This document shows positions 26,021-35,173 of a stretch of 64,000 nt of DNA, piece after piece. The notes below the pieces were generated by a model, which did not search any database, was not told where the DNA came from, and worked only from the letters and a program-made list of their open reading frames with translations. Position 1 is the stretch's first letter; each line of letters opens with the position of its first letter. This DNA is from Craterilacuibacter sinensis (lineage in GTDB: Bacteria; Pseudomonadota; Gammaproteobacteria; Burkholderiales; Chromobacteriaceae): NCBI RefSeq assembly GCF_009831765.1, contig NZ_WSSB01000007.1, positions 1-64,000 on the forward strand. The letters run 5' to 3'. The position numbers and the translations under genes are program-made.

Positions 26021-26173
26021 CTTGCCCTTGCGTGCAGCAGGCAGTAGTGGCGCGAAGCGCTGGCGTATGGCCGCATCGGTGTCTGACCACAGCGCTGCTT
26101 GTGTGGTGGTGGTTAGGGAATCGTCGCCTGATTCGCCAAACCAGAATATGAGCAGGCTGTCTTGGTTTTTCAT
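26020..26173 (-). pseudogene. fragment of a DUF924-family gene
   Basis: From an ATG at 26173 the minus strand encodes LLIFWFGESGDD and later AAIRQRFAPLLPAARKG, the N-terminal pattern of DUF924 proteins (which are about 180 residues). Similarity stops about 50 codons in, where the IS1595 remnant begins, suggesting that insertion and later decay destroyed the gene. Confidence 0.55.
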
Positions 26174-26472
26174 ATTGGCCTTTCTTGTGGGCGATACTGT
26201 AGTTGCGGGTTGGTGCTTATTATTGCTCATGCCGCCCATCCCAGTTCACTGTGCGCAAACGGCAAGTAAAAAGTGTTCGCGCAGCGGACCCAAAGCCACA
26301 CCTATCGGTGCCAACTCGTAACGGGGGCATAGCCTTTTTTTACGCTACCATATGTCCACACTTTCCGTTCAGCTAACGATTCCCCTTGCCGGACTCGTGT
26401 AGTATTTCCAGCTCCGCGTTAGCAGACTGGCCACTTTCGTTAGCCCCGTTGCGCGTGCTGGACGTTCCAAAT
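26174..26472. other. gene-free stretch after the DUF924 fragment
   Basis: No coding or RNA feature recognised. It belongs to the roughly 950-bp scar between ureJ and the NMT1-type transporter permease. Confidence 0.4.
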
Positions 26473-26502
26473 AAAAACCGCTGCAGCTGCAGCGGTTTTT
26501 TT
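26473..26502. terminator. bidirectional Rho-independent terminator
   Basis: AAAAA-CCGCTGCAG/CTGCAGCGG-TTTTTTT: a perfect palindromic stem with A-run and T-run on opposite sides. It probably ends the minus-strand transporter transcript (26593-29183). Confidence 0.85.
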
Positions 26503-26592
26503 AAAGCGATCACCAAGTTGTCGTTCTACCTGACGCCACCGGCGGCCCTCGTCTCGATATCCTACATCTTTCGGGAGCAAGTATGGCAACGC

Positions 26593-27360
26593 TTAGGGCG
26601 CATGCGTGCCACGGTGGGCCCAAGCGGTAAAGTGCTGCTCGGCTTGGGAGAAGAACGCGTACATCACAACCCCCATCGCCCCAATGACCGCAAGACCGGC
26701 GAAGACCAGTGCCATGTTCATAGTCGAACTGGCAGACATCATCAGGTAACCGATTCCCAGGTTAGACGCGACGGTCTCGGCAATGACGGACCCGACGAAG
26801 GCCAGCGTGATCGACACCTTGAGCGAGGCAAAGAAGTAAGGCAGGGCGCGTGGAATCGCGACTTTTCTCAGAATGTCGAAGCGGCTTGCGCCGAGTGAGC
26901 GCAGTACATCTTCAAGCTCGGGTTCAAGAGTGGATAGGCCCGTGGCGACGTTGACGACGATCGGGAAGAACGAGATCAGGAATGCGGTGATGATGGCTGG
27001 TATGGTGCCAATGCCGAACCATACGACCAGGACCGGGACGAAGGCAACCTTGGGAATGCTGTTGAAACCGACCATTAAAGGGTAGCAGGCACGGTAGATC
27101 AGCGGTGAAATGCCAACGGCGATGCCCAGCAATAAGCCGACGATGACGGCGAGCGCAAAACCGCCAAGTGTTGTCAGCAAAGTCTGCTGTGCATGCATCA
27201 TGATCGGATCGAAAGCATCGACACCGGCGTGCCAGACCGCCATGGGAGAGGGAAGCAGGAAGTCGGGAATGGCCAGCGCGGTACAAGCCAGATGCCAAAC
27301 GCCGAGCAGGGCTAACAGCAAGAGTACAGGGGCTGCGCGAATGATCAGGGAGGGGGGCAT
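26593..27360 (-). CDS. NMT1/nitrate/taurine-type ABC transporter permease
   Basis: A 255-residue inner-membrane permease with about six membrane segments and the cytoplasmic EAA loop (LRSLGASRFDILRKVAIPRALP). It belongs to the SsuC/TauC/ThiX group. It is encoded after its binding protein and ATPase and completes that transporter. Substrate probably a purine-related or small N-heterocyclic compound, inferred from the locus. Confidence 0.88.
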   Translation of the reverse strand: MPPSLIIRAAPVLLLLALLGVWHLACTALAIPDFLLPSPMAVWHAGVDAFDPIMMHAQQTLLTTLGGFALAVIVGLLLGIAVGISPLIYRACYPLMVGFNSIPKVAFVPVLVVWFGIGTIPAIITAFLISFFPIVVNVATGLSTLEPELEDVLRSLGASRFDILRKVAIPRALPYFFASLKVSITLAFVGSVIAETVASNLGIGYLMMSASSTMNMALVFAGLAVIGAMGVVMYAFFSQAEQHFTAWAHRGTHAP

Positions 27361-27369
27361 GGTGTTTCC

Positions 27370-28149
27370 TCAGGATTGGCGGGCGTGGCCAATTTGGCAG
27401 CGCAATGCATGGACATGTTCTGCGAAGGCTTCGCTATAGCAAAGTTCGAGCGGGCGTGGTCGGGGCAGATCGACCAATCGGTCGTCGATGATGCGGCCCG
27501 GCTTCGGGCTCATGACAATGACGCGATCGGCGAGAAAGACCGCCTCCCGCAGATCATGGGTGACCAGAATGGCGGTGAACGGCTCGCTTTGCCACAAATC
27601 ACGCATCAGGCACCAAAGCTCCTCGCGGGTGAAGGCATCAAGTGCGCCGAAGGGTTCATCGAGCATCAGGAGCCTAGGTTTGTGGATCAGTGCCCGGCAG
27701 ATCGAGGCGCGCTGCTGCATGCCGCCGGAAAGCTCCCATGGAAATTTGTCTTCGCACCCTGCTAGTCCGACCTTGGCCAGCAGGGCACGCGCCATTGCCT
27801 CATGCTCGCAGCGCTGCCGCTTCTGTTGGGAGCGGAAGGGTTCGACGATTTCAAGTGGCAACATCACGTTCTGCAAGGTCGTGCGCCACGGCAGCAGGTT
27901 TGCCTGCTGAAAAGCCATGCCGACAATGCCCAGCGGACCCGTGACCTCGCGGTTGCCAACGTAGACGTAGCCTTCGCTCGCGGGCTTCAGTCCACTGACC
28001 AGTTTCATGAGCGTAGACTTGCCGCAACCGGACGGACCGACGACGGCCACAAACGCATTTTCATCCACCTTGAAGCTGACATTCTCGATGGCGGTCTGAC
28101 CGCCTGGCTGATAGGCCAGACTGACATTCTCAAATTGAACAAATGCCAT
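27370..28149 (-). CDS. NMT1/nitrate/taurine-type ABC transporter ATPase
   Basis: A 259-residue ABC ATPase. Walker A VGPSGCGKSTLMK, signature LSGGMQQR, Walker B LLMLDEPFGALD and H-loop LVTHD are intact. The ATG at 28149 is chosen because GAGGTG precedes it; a longer upstream frame runs into the neighbouring gene. It lies between binding-protein and permease genes. Confidence 0.92.
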   Translation of the reverse strand: MAFVQFENVSLAYQPGGQTAIENVSFKVDENAFVAVVGPSGCGKSTLMKLVSGLKPASEGYVYVGNREVTGPLGIVGMAFQQANLLPWRTTLQNVMLPLEIVEPFRSQQKRQRCEHEAMARALLAKVGLAGCEDKFPWELSGGMQQRASICRALIHKPRLLMLDEPFGALDAFTREELWCLMRDLWQSEPFTAILVTHDLREAVFLADRVIVMSPKPGRIIDDRLVDLPRPRPLELCYSEAFAEHVHALRCQIGHARQS

Positions 28150-28157
28150 GTTGCACC

Positions 28158-29183
28158 TCACTTGATCATACGCACCGGTTTTGGGGGCAGGAATGCACTG
28201 GTATAGAGCACCTCTGCTGCGGGAGTCGAACTGAGTCCGTACGCGGTTGAGGTTTCCTCGATCGCGCGACGCATGCGCTCGGGATTGACCGCTCCGAGTC
28301 CGGCGCTTCGCGTTTCGGGGGTGACGACGCATGCGGCCAGTGCGAGTTTCAGACGGCGTAACTCAAGGGCCTCGTTGATTAGCGGGTCCTGCCGTTTGAC
28401 ATGTGTAACAGCCGCCTCAGGATTGGCCAGGGTTTCCTTTAGCGCACGGTTGAAGGCTCGGACAAAACCGGCGACGACTTTAGGCTTGTCGCGGATCAGC
28501 GCACTGCTGGCAATCAGGGTGTTGCCGTATGCTTCAACCCCATGTGTCGCGTAAGGCATGACGCGGATCTCGTCGGGCTTGACGCCACGAGACTCCAGAT
28601 TGAGCACACTGGTGAACGAGAAACCGGTGATGGCGTCTACATCGCCGCGTGCCAGCAAGGTTTCACGCAATGCGGGTTCGACGGTCTGCCAAGTCACGGC
28701 ATTCGGTGCGAGCTGGTTGGATTTGGCAAAGGCCGGCCAGCCTTTGCGGCCGGCATCGAAAATAGGCGCCGCCAGCGTCTTTCCTGCCAGATCGGCCGGG
28801 CGGTTGATGGCAGTTTTCTTCAGGCTGATGACGGCTGCCGGCGTGGTGTTGTAGACCATATACACCCCTTGCACCCTTGAACCGGGTGTTTTTGCCTCGT
28901 ACTCGATTAGCGCGTTGAAGTCGGCAAAACCGATATCGTATGCGCCACTGGCGACCCGGGTTACGGCACCGGCTGAGCCGGTACCGACGTCGATGCTGAC
29001 GTCCAGTCCTTCCTCGGCAAAATATCCTTTGTCACGGGCGAGTAAGAAGGGTGCTGCGGGGCCTTCAATGCGCCAATCGAGCGTAAAGCGCACTTTATCG
29101 GCCGGTGCCGCAAAGATGGCCGAGGCCGGAAATAGAAAAGTCGATGCCAGTAGGGGAAGTAGGGCGCGGCGGTTGAGTTGCAT
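28158..29183 (-). CDS. NMT1/THI5-like ABC transporter substrate-binding protein
   Basis: A 341-residue periplasmic binding protein. The signal peptide cleaves near IFA-A (about residue 25); the mature chain starts VRFTLDWRIEGPAAPFLLA and contains EEGLDVSIDVGTGSAG. It is a paralogue of the orphan protein at 11502-12536 and the first gene of a complete ABC set (28158, 27370, 26593). A sigma-54-like promoter 24 nt upstream of its mRNA leader suggests nitrogen regulation. Ligand not determined by sequence; thiamine-precursor, nitrate and purine binders share the fold. Confidence 0.87.
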   Translation of the reverse strand: MQLNRRALLPLLASTFLFPASAIFAAPADKVRFTLDWRIEGPAAPFLLARDKGYFAEEGLDVSIDVGTGSAGAVTRVASGAYDIGFADFNALIEYEAKTPGSRVQGVYMVYNTTPAAVISLKKTAINRPADLAGKTLAAPIFDAGRKGWPAFAKSNQLAPNAVTWQTVEPALRETLLARGDVDAITGFSFTSVLNLESRGVKPDEIRVMPYATHGVEAYGNTLIASSALIRDKPKVVAGFVRAFNRALKETLANPEAAVTHVKRQDPLINEALELRRLKLALAACVVTPETRSAGLGAVNPERMRRAIEETSTAYGLSSTPAAEVLYTSAFLPPKPVRMIK

Positions 29184-29218
29184 TGTGGTCTCCTATGGTT
29201 GCAAGCACGGAGTCTGAT

Positions 29219-29233
29219 GCAATACATGTGCCT
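29219..29233 (-). promoter_or_regulatory. sigma-54-like promoter of the second NMT1-type transporter
   Basis: The minus strand reads AGGCACATGTATTGC, with GG and GC at the required 10-bp spacing and one mismatch in TGGCAC. Start predicted near 29207, 24 nt before the ATG. Confidence 0.55.
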
Positions 29234-29483
29234 GTCGTGTATGTCGCTTTATTGTTGTATTTTTTGTCTGTACAAAGTTATTCCTTTTTATGGTGCGCGT
29301 TTTGCTGTTTTTTGGTGCCTGATTCAAATAAGTGGCAATTTTTTCTGTGTGAATGTCCAGTTATTGTGCATTGCATGTATTGAACGATATTTATTATCCG
29401 GGTTGGTGTTGATGTTTTATTATTATTCGATCGGTCAAATATTCTCTATTAGTTAGTGGCCAGTACAAGGTTGGTAGGTTTGA

Positions 29484-29503
29484 GGCGTCGATGTTGCGAC
29501 GCC
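29484..29503 (+). promoter_or_regulatory. leader hairpin of the Tsx-like gene
   Basis: GGCGTCG-ATGTTG-CGACGCC lies 8 bp before the Shine-Dalgarno AAAGGAG. It may stabilise the mRNA 5' end; no riboswitch-like conserved blocks are seen. Confidence 0.4.
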
Positions 29504-29522
29504 ACAATCCAAAGGAGTTTGT

Positions 29523-30362
29523 ATGGCCAAATTCAAGATGCTTTTATGTGCCGGCATGTTGTGCTCGTTTTCAATTCCCGTTTTTTCCGCAGATTGGAGT
29601 GACACATCTATCGGGTATCGTTGGAGTAATCAGTACACCGAGCCTGCTATCGATGCTGAATTTAGCAAGAATATTGTTTCGCTGACCCATGCCAGCGGAT
29701 ATCGATACGGCAGTAATTTCTTCAATATCGATGTCTTGATGTCGGACTCTAAAGATCCGGCTGCCGGAGCTGGGTCAAGTGGTGCCCAAGAGTTGTATGC
29801 GGTCTATCGGACGCAACTGTCGCTGAACAAGGTTTTTTCCCGTGATTGGAAATTGGGCCCGATAAAGGATTTTGCATTTACCGCCGGGTTCAATGCAGGT
29901 AGCAAGAATACTCAGTTTGCGCCGAGGCCTCGGGTATTGGTGGCCGGTCCAACCTTGAAGTTTGATGTGCCGGGATTTCTTGACCTGAGTGTGTTGTATC
30001 GCGACGAAACGAATCACAACGGAATTCCGGGGGCAAAAGAGCGGAATGTACACTTTGACTCGACCTGGAATGTCAACCTGTCGTGGGGTATTCCGTTCCA
30101 GATCGGCGCTGCACCGTTTGTGTTCAAGGGTTTTGCCGATTACATAGGGGAAAAGGGCAAGGATGGTTTTGGCGGTTCAACCAAGCCGGAAACCTTGGTC
30201 CGCACCGCACTGCTAGCCGATGTTGGTCAACTGGTGGCCGGTCATAAGGGAGTGGTTTTTGTCGGCCCCGGTTACGAATACTGGCATAACAAATTCGGTA
30301 ATCCGCCTGGTAAAGGGACTAAAACCAGTGCGCCGTCGATTCATGCCGAGTGGCATTTCTGA
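29523..30362 (+). CDS. Tsx/OmpK-like outer-membrane nucleoside channel
   Basis: A 279-residue outer-membrane beta-barrel. The signal peptide ends near FSA-D (about residue 23); the chain opens DWSDTSIGYRW, a Tsx-family hallmark, and alternates aromatic and polar strands, ending HAEWHF with a terminal Phe as outer-membrane proteins do. Tsx channels admit nucleosides, so here it may pass purine nucleosides or bases to the periplasmic binding proteins nearby. It is monocistronic, with a strong terminator after it. Confidence 0.85.
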   Translation: MAKFKMLLCAGMLCSFSIPVFSADWSDTSIGYRWSNQYTEPAIDAEFSKNIVSLTHASGYRYGSNFFNIDVLMSDSKDPAAGAGSSGAQELYAVYRTQLSLNKVFSRDWKLGPIKDFAFTAGFNAGSKNTQFAPRPRVLVAGPTLKFDVPGFLDLSVLYRDETNHNGIPGAKERNVHFDSTWNVNLSWGIPFQIGAAPFVFKGFADYIGEKGKDGFGGSTKPETLVRTALLADVGQLVAGHKGVVFVGPGYEYWHNKFGNPPGKGTKTSAPSIHAEWHF

Positions 30363-30373
30363 TGCCTGATATT

Positions 30374-30401
30374 GCCGCCCGATTTTTCGGGCGGCTTTTT
30401 T
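30374..30401 (+). terminator. Rho-independent terminator after the Tsx-like gene
   Basis: GCCGCCCGA-TTTT-TCGGGCGGC followed by six T residues, 11 bp after the stop. Confidence 0.92.
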
Positions 30402-30432
30402 ATCTCAGTTCGTTTGATGATCCCGTGGTCGT

Positions 30433-31392
30433 CTAGGCTGTCGCCAGGACGTTCTTGCCGTATGCTGAGGTGTTCGATTGCATAAGCATCTTCTGTTCTC
30501 GTAACTGCAATAGCTGGGCGCAGCACGACACGGCAATAGCCATTGGCGACTTATCTTTGATCCCTTCCACGCCGATGGGGCTGCACAGTCGAGCACGCTG
30601 CTGCGCGCTGATGTTCCTTGCCTCCAGCCTGTTTAGGAAGCGGGCACGCTTGCTTTTTGAGCCGATCAGGCCGACAAAGCCCGGCCGCGCCTGCGCGAGC
30701 AATGCATGGACAATGGCAAAGTCCAGCGCGTGGTCGTGTGTCATCACCAGATGAAATGCGCCGTCTGGCGCAAGTAAGGCCTCTGCGGCAGGGTCATCGC
30801 TTGGTAACGGTGTGATGTTCGGTGTATTCATCGCAGGCAGGACATCATCCCGATTGTCGATCCAGGTGGTTGCAAACGGTAAGGATGCGAGCATGGGCTG
30901 CATCGCCTGCGCAATATGGCCGCCGCCGTACAGCCAAAGCGGGGTGCGGTCGTCGTGTAGAGACTCGAGCAGGTACTGCTTGCCTAGGTGGGTCAGCAAC
31001 TGCACGCGCAGGGGCGGCTGCCAGGCAGCCAAGCTAGGCGCCAACCATTGCGGGGCGTCACCAGCATGCGTGAAGTGAATGGGTGAAAACGCGCCCACCC
31101 GGCTAAGGCGCCAGCGGGCGGCTGGTGCGGGGGAGGGGATTTCCTGTTCAAACCACAGATCCACCACTCCGCCGCAGCACTGCCCCAGGCTTGCGCCCAG
31201 TACAAAGCGTTGGCAGCACGCTGCCGGCTGTTCATTGCATAGCATGTCTCTGGCCATACGTATTGCCAGCCATTCCAGATGTCCTCCACCGATGCTGCCC
31301 CGGCTGTGCGTTGCATCAACGGACATGCTCGCTCCAGCCTCCCTTGGTGCCGATCCGCGGGTCGCCGCGACGGTGACGCGAATGGTCCTCAT
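30433..31392 (-). CDS. xdhC: xanthine dehydrogenase accessory protein XdhC
   Basis: A 319-residue XdhC/CoxI protein. The N-terminal motif TRGSAPREAGASMSV and GSIGGGHLEW are followed by a C-terminal Rossmann part with LYGGGHIAQAM (about residue 157). XdhC binds molybdenum cofactor, protects it during sulfuration and inserts it into XdhB. It is the last gene of the minus-strand operon, overlapping xdhB by 4 nt. Confidence 0.94.
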   Translation of the reverse strand: MRTIRVTVAATRGSAPREAGASMSVDATHSRGSIGGGHLEWLAIRMARDMLCNEQPAACCQRFVLGASLGQCCGGVVDLWFEQEIPSPAPAARWRLSRVGAFSPIHFTHAGDAPQWLAPSLAAWQPPLRVQLLTHLGKQYLLESLHDDRTPLWLYGGGHIAQAMQPMLASLPFATTWIDNRDDVLPAMNTPNITPLPSDDPAAEALLAPDGAFHLVMTHDHALDFAIVHALLAQARPGFVGLIGSKSKRARFLNRLEARNISAQQRARLCSPIGVEGIKDKSPMAIAVSCCAQLLQLREQKMLMQSNTSAYGKNVLATA

Positions 31393-33698
31393 TGCGGTGT
31401 CCTTGCTTTTTGCACCGCAACCAGAATGGCCTCCTCCGTGGCAGGTGCATTCAGGGAAACGCTGCAGTGCTCAGACGCACAGGCTGCAACTGCATCGCGT
31501 ACGGCAAAGAATACGGCCATGCCGAGCATGAACGGAGGCTCGCCGATCGCCTTCGAGCGATGAATCGTATCCGCCTGATTGGGGGCGTGCTGGAGCAGCC
31601 GAATCCTGCTCGCCTCAGGCCAGTCACGCGCACTCGGAATTTTATAGGTCGAGGGTGCATGTGTGGCGAGCGTACCGTCATTCTTCCAGACCAGTTGTTC
31701 CATGGTCAGCCAGCCTAGTCCCTGCATCAGGCCTCCTTCAATCTGGCCGATGTCCAAGGCGGGGTTGAGCGAATGACCGGCATCGTGCAGTACATCTAGT
31801 GACAGCGTGCGCATTTCGCCGGTTAGCGTGTCGACGGCCACTTCGGCTAGCGCGGCACCACAGGCGAAGTAGTAAAAGGGGCGCCCCTGAAAGCTGCCTT
31901 TTTCATATGCCAGATCAGGGGTTGCATAATAGCCGGTGGCAAAGAGCTGAATACGGGCAAAGTAAGCGGCTTTGACCAACTCCTCGAAGCTCAGCACATG
32001 TGCGCCGGCAAAAACATCATCGTTGGCAAAGCGGATGTCGTCGGTACTCACACCAAAGCGGGTGGCCGCGAATGCCTCCAGGCGGCTACGCAAGCATTTT
32101 GCCGCCGCTGCGGCCGCCTGTCCGTTCAGGTCGCTGCCTGAAGAGGCTGCCGTGGCCGATGTATTGGGAACCTTGGCCGTATCGGTCGCTGAGACGCGTA
32201 CCCGGTCGATATGGATGCCAAGTTCTTCCGCGACGATTTGGGCGATTTTCGTGAATAGCCCCTGGCCCATCTCGGTACCGCCATGGTGGATCAGCACGCT
32301 GCCGTCGGTGTAAATGTGCAGCAATGCGCCGGCCTGATTGTAGTGTGTGGCGGTAAACGAGATGCCGAATTTGACCGGGGTCAGTGCGAGTCCCCGTTTG
32401 ACGTAGGGGCTGGCTGCGTTGAATGCGTCGATTGCCCGGCGTTTATCCGCATAACGCCCGTCTTCGGCCAGCGTATCGACCAGCCTCGCAAGCGGTGCAC
32501 CCTCGACACTCATACCATAGGGCGTGTGCTGGTGTGGCTGGTACAGATTACGCCGGCGTACCGTCCATGGGTCGATGCCTAGCTGGCGTGCGATATCATC
32601 GAGAACCGCTTCGATCGCCAGCATGCCCTGAGGTCCGCCGAATCCCCTGAATGCTGTGTTGGAGACGGTATGCGTCTTTAGCCGGTGCGAGGTAACGCGT
32701 ACGGCCGGCAGCCAGTAGGCGTTGTCGATATGCAGCATGGCGCGGTCGTTGACCGGGCCGGACAAATCGGCCGAGTAGCCGCAGCGTGAGGCCAGTTCAA
32801 TGTCCAGTGCGAGCAGATGCCCCGCTGCATCAGTTCCCGCTTGGTAGCGTACCCGAAAGTCGTGCCGCTTGCCGGTGATGAGCATATCGTCGTCGCGGTC
32901 CAGGCGCAGGCTGACAGTGCGTCCGAAGTGGCGTGCCGCGAGTGCTGCCAGCGTGGCGACCAGTGCGGCCTGCGACTCTTTCCCGCCAAAAGCGCCTCCC
33001 ATGCGCCGGCACTGAACGGTGACCTGACTGGCACTCAGGCATAGTGCATGGGCGACGATATGCTGGATCTCGCTGGGGTGCTGGGTCGATGAGCGTATGC
33101 ATACGCCTTTGTCATCATCCGGTATGGCGACTGCGACTTGCCCTTCCAGATAGAAGTGTTCTTGCCCGCCCATTTCGAACTGGCCGCTAAAGTGTCTGGG
33201 CGCGATTGCAAGTGCCGCATCGGCATCGCCCCGGACGAGGGTCTCGGTTGGCAGTAGAAAACTGTCCGCGGCGAGGGCAGAGTCGATATCGAGGATGGCG
33301 GCAAGCGGCTGCCAGTTTGCCGAAAGTTTTCGGGCCGCGCGTCGTGCTGCGAGGTGGCTGTCTGCCACCACCAGACAAACGGGCTGGCCGGCGTATTCAA
33401 CCAGTGTTTCGGCCAGCAAGGGGTCGTCAGGGCGGATTCCGCCATAGTTGTTCTGCCCGGGAATGTCGCGGGCGGTGAGCACGCCGACTACTTCGGGGGC
33501 AGCCAGCATATCCGTGCAGTCTATGGTGCTGAACCGTGCATGCGCATGCGGGCTATAGGCGATCGCAGCATGCAAGGCCCCTGCCGGAAGGGGCACATCT
33601 GCGGTGTAGTGAGCGTGCCCGGTCACGTGCAGGTGCGCGCTTTCATGCTGGATGGCCTGGCCTACGCAGGTATTGGTGCGCGAGAGCGGGGCATTCAT
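31389..33698 (-). CDS. xdhB: xanthine dehydrogenase molybdopterin-binding subunit XdhB
   Basis: A 769-residue large subunit. Molybdenum-cofactor motifs GGAFGGKE, RGFGGPQ and GGTEMGQGLFTK are present, and the late GEPPFMLG holds the catalytic Glu. It oxidises hypoxanthine to xanthine and xanthine to urate. I place the start at the ATG at 33698, overlapping the xdhA stop (ATGA); the frame remains open upstream inside xdhA but without homology. Confidence 0.95.
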   Translation of the reverse strand: MNAPLSRTNTCVGQAIQHESAHLHVTGHAHYTADVPLPAGALHAAIAYSPHAHARFSTIDCTDMLAAPEVVGVLTARDIPGQNNYGGIRPDDPLLAETLVEYAGQPVCLVVADSHLAARRAARKLSANWQPLAAILDIDSALAADSFLLPTETLVRGDADAALAIAPRHFSGQFEMGGQEHFYLEGQVAVAIPDDDKGVCIRSSTQHPSEIQHIVAHALCLSASQVTVQCRRMGGAFGGKESQAALVATLAALAARHFGRTVSLRLDRDDDMLITGKRHDFRVRYQAGTDAAGHLLALDIELASRCGYSADLSGPVNDRAMLHIDNAYWLPAVRVTSHRLKTHTVSNTAFRGFGGPQGMLAIEAVLDDIARQLGIDPWTVRRRNLYQPHQHTPYGMSVEGAPLARLVDTLAEDGRYADKRRAIDAFNAASPYVKRGLALTPVKFGISFTATHYNQAGALLHIYTDGSVLIHHGGTEMGQGLFTKIAQIVAEELGIHIDRVRVSATDTAKVPNTSATAASSGSDLNGQAAAAAAKCLRSRLEAFAATRFGVSTDDIRFANDDVFAGAHVLSFEELVKAAYFARIQLFATGYYATPDLAYEKGSFQGRPFYYFACGAALAEVAVDTLTGEMRTLSLDVLHDAGHSLNPALDIGQIEGGLMQGLGWLTMEQLVWKNDGTLATHAPSTYKIPSARDWPEASRIRLLQHAPNQADTIHRSKAIGEPPFMLGMAVFFAVRDAVAACASEHCSVSLNAPATEEAILVAVQKARTPQ

Positions 33699-35170
33699 GA
33701 TGTTGCCTCCAGATGGTGAATCCGGCCCGCATCGTTGCCCTGCCATTCCTGTAGTGCCCGCCTGAGCAGACCGCTGGCCGCCGCCATGCGGTAGTCGGCG
33801 CTGGCACGGTGGTCGGACTGTGGCGAGAGCGCCTGCCCCAGCCAAGTGTCGATGCCGGCTGCGCAGACACGCTCCAGACTCGCTCCCTCCAGTGCCACTT
33901 CGAGTTCGGATACACGTTTGGCGCAGGCCGCCATCCCTCCAAATGCCAGGCGGACTTGGGATAGGCATCCGTCCTGTACGCTGGCGCTGAACGCGATGCT
34001 GACTGCACTGATGTCCTGGTCGTATCTGCGGGCGAGTTTGTACGCGGCGATGCGCTGTCCCGGTCGTGGACACGGTATATGGATTGCAGAGAGATATTCG
34101 CCAGCGCGCAGCAGGTTTTGACGGTAGCCCGTGTAAAAACCGTGCAGCGCAATGCGCCGCACGCCCTGCACCGAAACCAGAGACAGTTCCGCGTCCAATG
34201 CCAGCAGTACAGGGAGTGCGTCGCCGACGGGCGAGCCGTTGGCCAGATTGCCAGCCAGCGTACCTGCGTGCCGGATCGGCGGCGAAGCGAAGCGATCGCC
34301 CAGCTCTGCCAGCTCAGGGTAGTGCGTGGTCAGTTCGGTAAACGCATCGGCCACGCTGACGCTTGCACCGATGTTGATCGTTTCTGCATCGGTGGATATT
34401 TCCCCCAGACCCTGCACCCGCAATAAGGCGATCAGTATCCGCGGGGCAAAAAAGGCTTTGTTGATGGCGACACCAATGTCGGTGGCACCGCCCACTAGCG
34501 TGGCATCGGGGTGGTTCGCAAGCCAGCCAGAGAGTTCTGCCTGTGTGCGCGGGGCGACGAAAATATGGCCTGCGCTTTCCTGCACTAAAGTGGTGCCATC
34601 ATCGAGGGCGCGGATCGCGGCCAGCTTTGATGGCTCGCATCCGCTTAGCTTGTTCCAGTGGGATGTGGGGGGGTAATCATCCATCGCCAGCGCGGCGTCG
34701 ACGATCGGGCGGTAACCGGTACAGCGGCACAAGTTTCCCGATAGGCAGGATAGAACTTGCGGCCGGTCCGGACGTCCTGCCTCGAGATAGCGTCCGGCCA
34801 GCGACATGGCGATCCCGGGCGTGCAGAAGCCGCATTGCGATGCGTGATGCTGTATCAGCGCTTGTTGTACCGGGTGCAGGGGCATGCCAGCGGGGGCGAG
34901 CGACTCGACCGTGACGACTTCGCAGCCGTCTACCAGCGCCAGCGGCCGGATACAGGCGTTGACGCTCTGATAGCGGACTTGTCCATGATGCTCGCGCCCG
35001 ACAAGAACCGTGCATGCACCACAATCTCCTTCGGCGCAGCCTTCCTTGCATCCGGTTCTGCCAAGCTGCTCGCGCAGCACAGGCAGCAGCATCGTGGTAG
35101 GCATCCACTGCTGAATTTCGACGACTTTGCCGTCCAGCAAGAAGCGAACGGTGGAGCGGTTGTGCGTCAT
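33695..35170 (-). CDS. xdhA: xanthine dehydrogenase Fe-S/FAD subunit XdhA
   Basis: A 491-residue small subunit. Two 2Fe-2S clusters are signalled by CKEGCAEGDCGAC plus a later Cys, and by CGFCTPG with CRCTGY; the FAD domain follows (VGGATDIGV) and then the CO-dehydrogenase flavoprotein C-terminal domain. It passes electrons from XdhB to NAD+ through FAD. It begins 3 nt after uraH. Confidence 0.95.
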   Translation of the reverse strand: MTHNRSTVRFLLDGKVVEIQQWMPTTMLLPVLREQLGRTGCKEGCAEGDCGACTVLVGREHHGQVRYQSVNACIRPLALVDGCEVVTVESLAPAGMPLHPVQQALIQHHASQCGFCTPGIAMSLAGRYLEAGRPDRPQVLSCLSGNLCRCTGYRPIVDAALAMDDYPPTSHWNKLSGCEPSKLAAIRALDDGTTLVQESAGHIFVAPRTQAELSGWLANHPDATLVGGATDIGVAINKAFFAPRILIALLRVQGLGEISTDAETINIGASVSVADAFTELTTHYPELAELGDRFASPPIRHAGTLAGNLANGSPVGDALPVLLALDAELSLVSVQGVRRIALHGFYTGYRQNLLRAGEYLSAIHIPCPRPGQRIAAYKLARRYDQDISAVSIAFSASVQDGCLSQVRLAFGGMAACAKRVSELEVALEGASLERVCAAGIDTWLGQALSPQSDHRASADYRMAAASGLLRRALQEWQGNDAGRIHHLEATS

Positions 35171-35173
35171 GGC

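Larger units (their letters stand above)
29184..29522. other. divergent intergenic region, AT-rich
   Basis: 339 bp between the binding-protein gene and the Tsx-like gene, notably AT-rich in 29260-29460. It holds the sigma-54-like element at 29219-29233 and a leader hairpin at 29484-29503. I see no gene. Confidence 0.5.

Noticed and set aside
25839-26321. Plus-strand 160-residue open frame
   Set aside because: Its first part is the IS1595 remnant and the rest is antisense to the DUF924 fragment; not a single gene.
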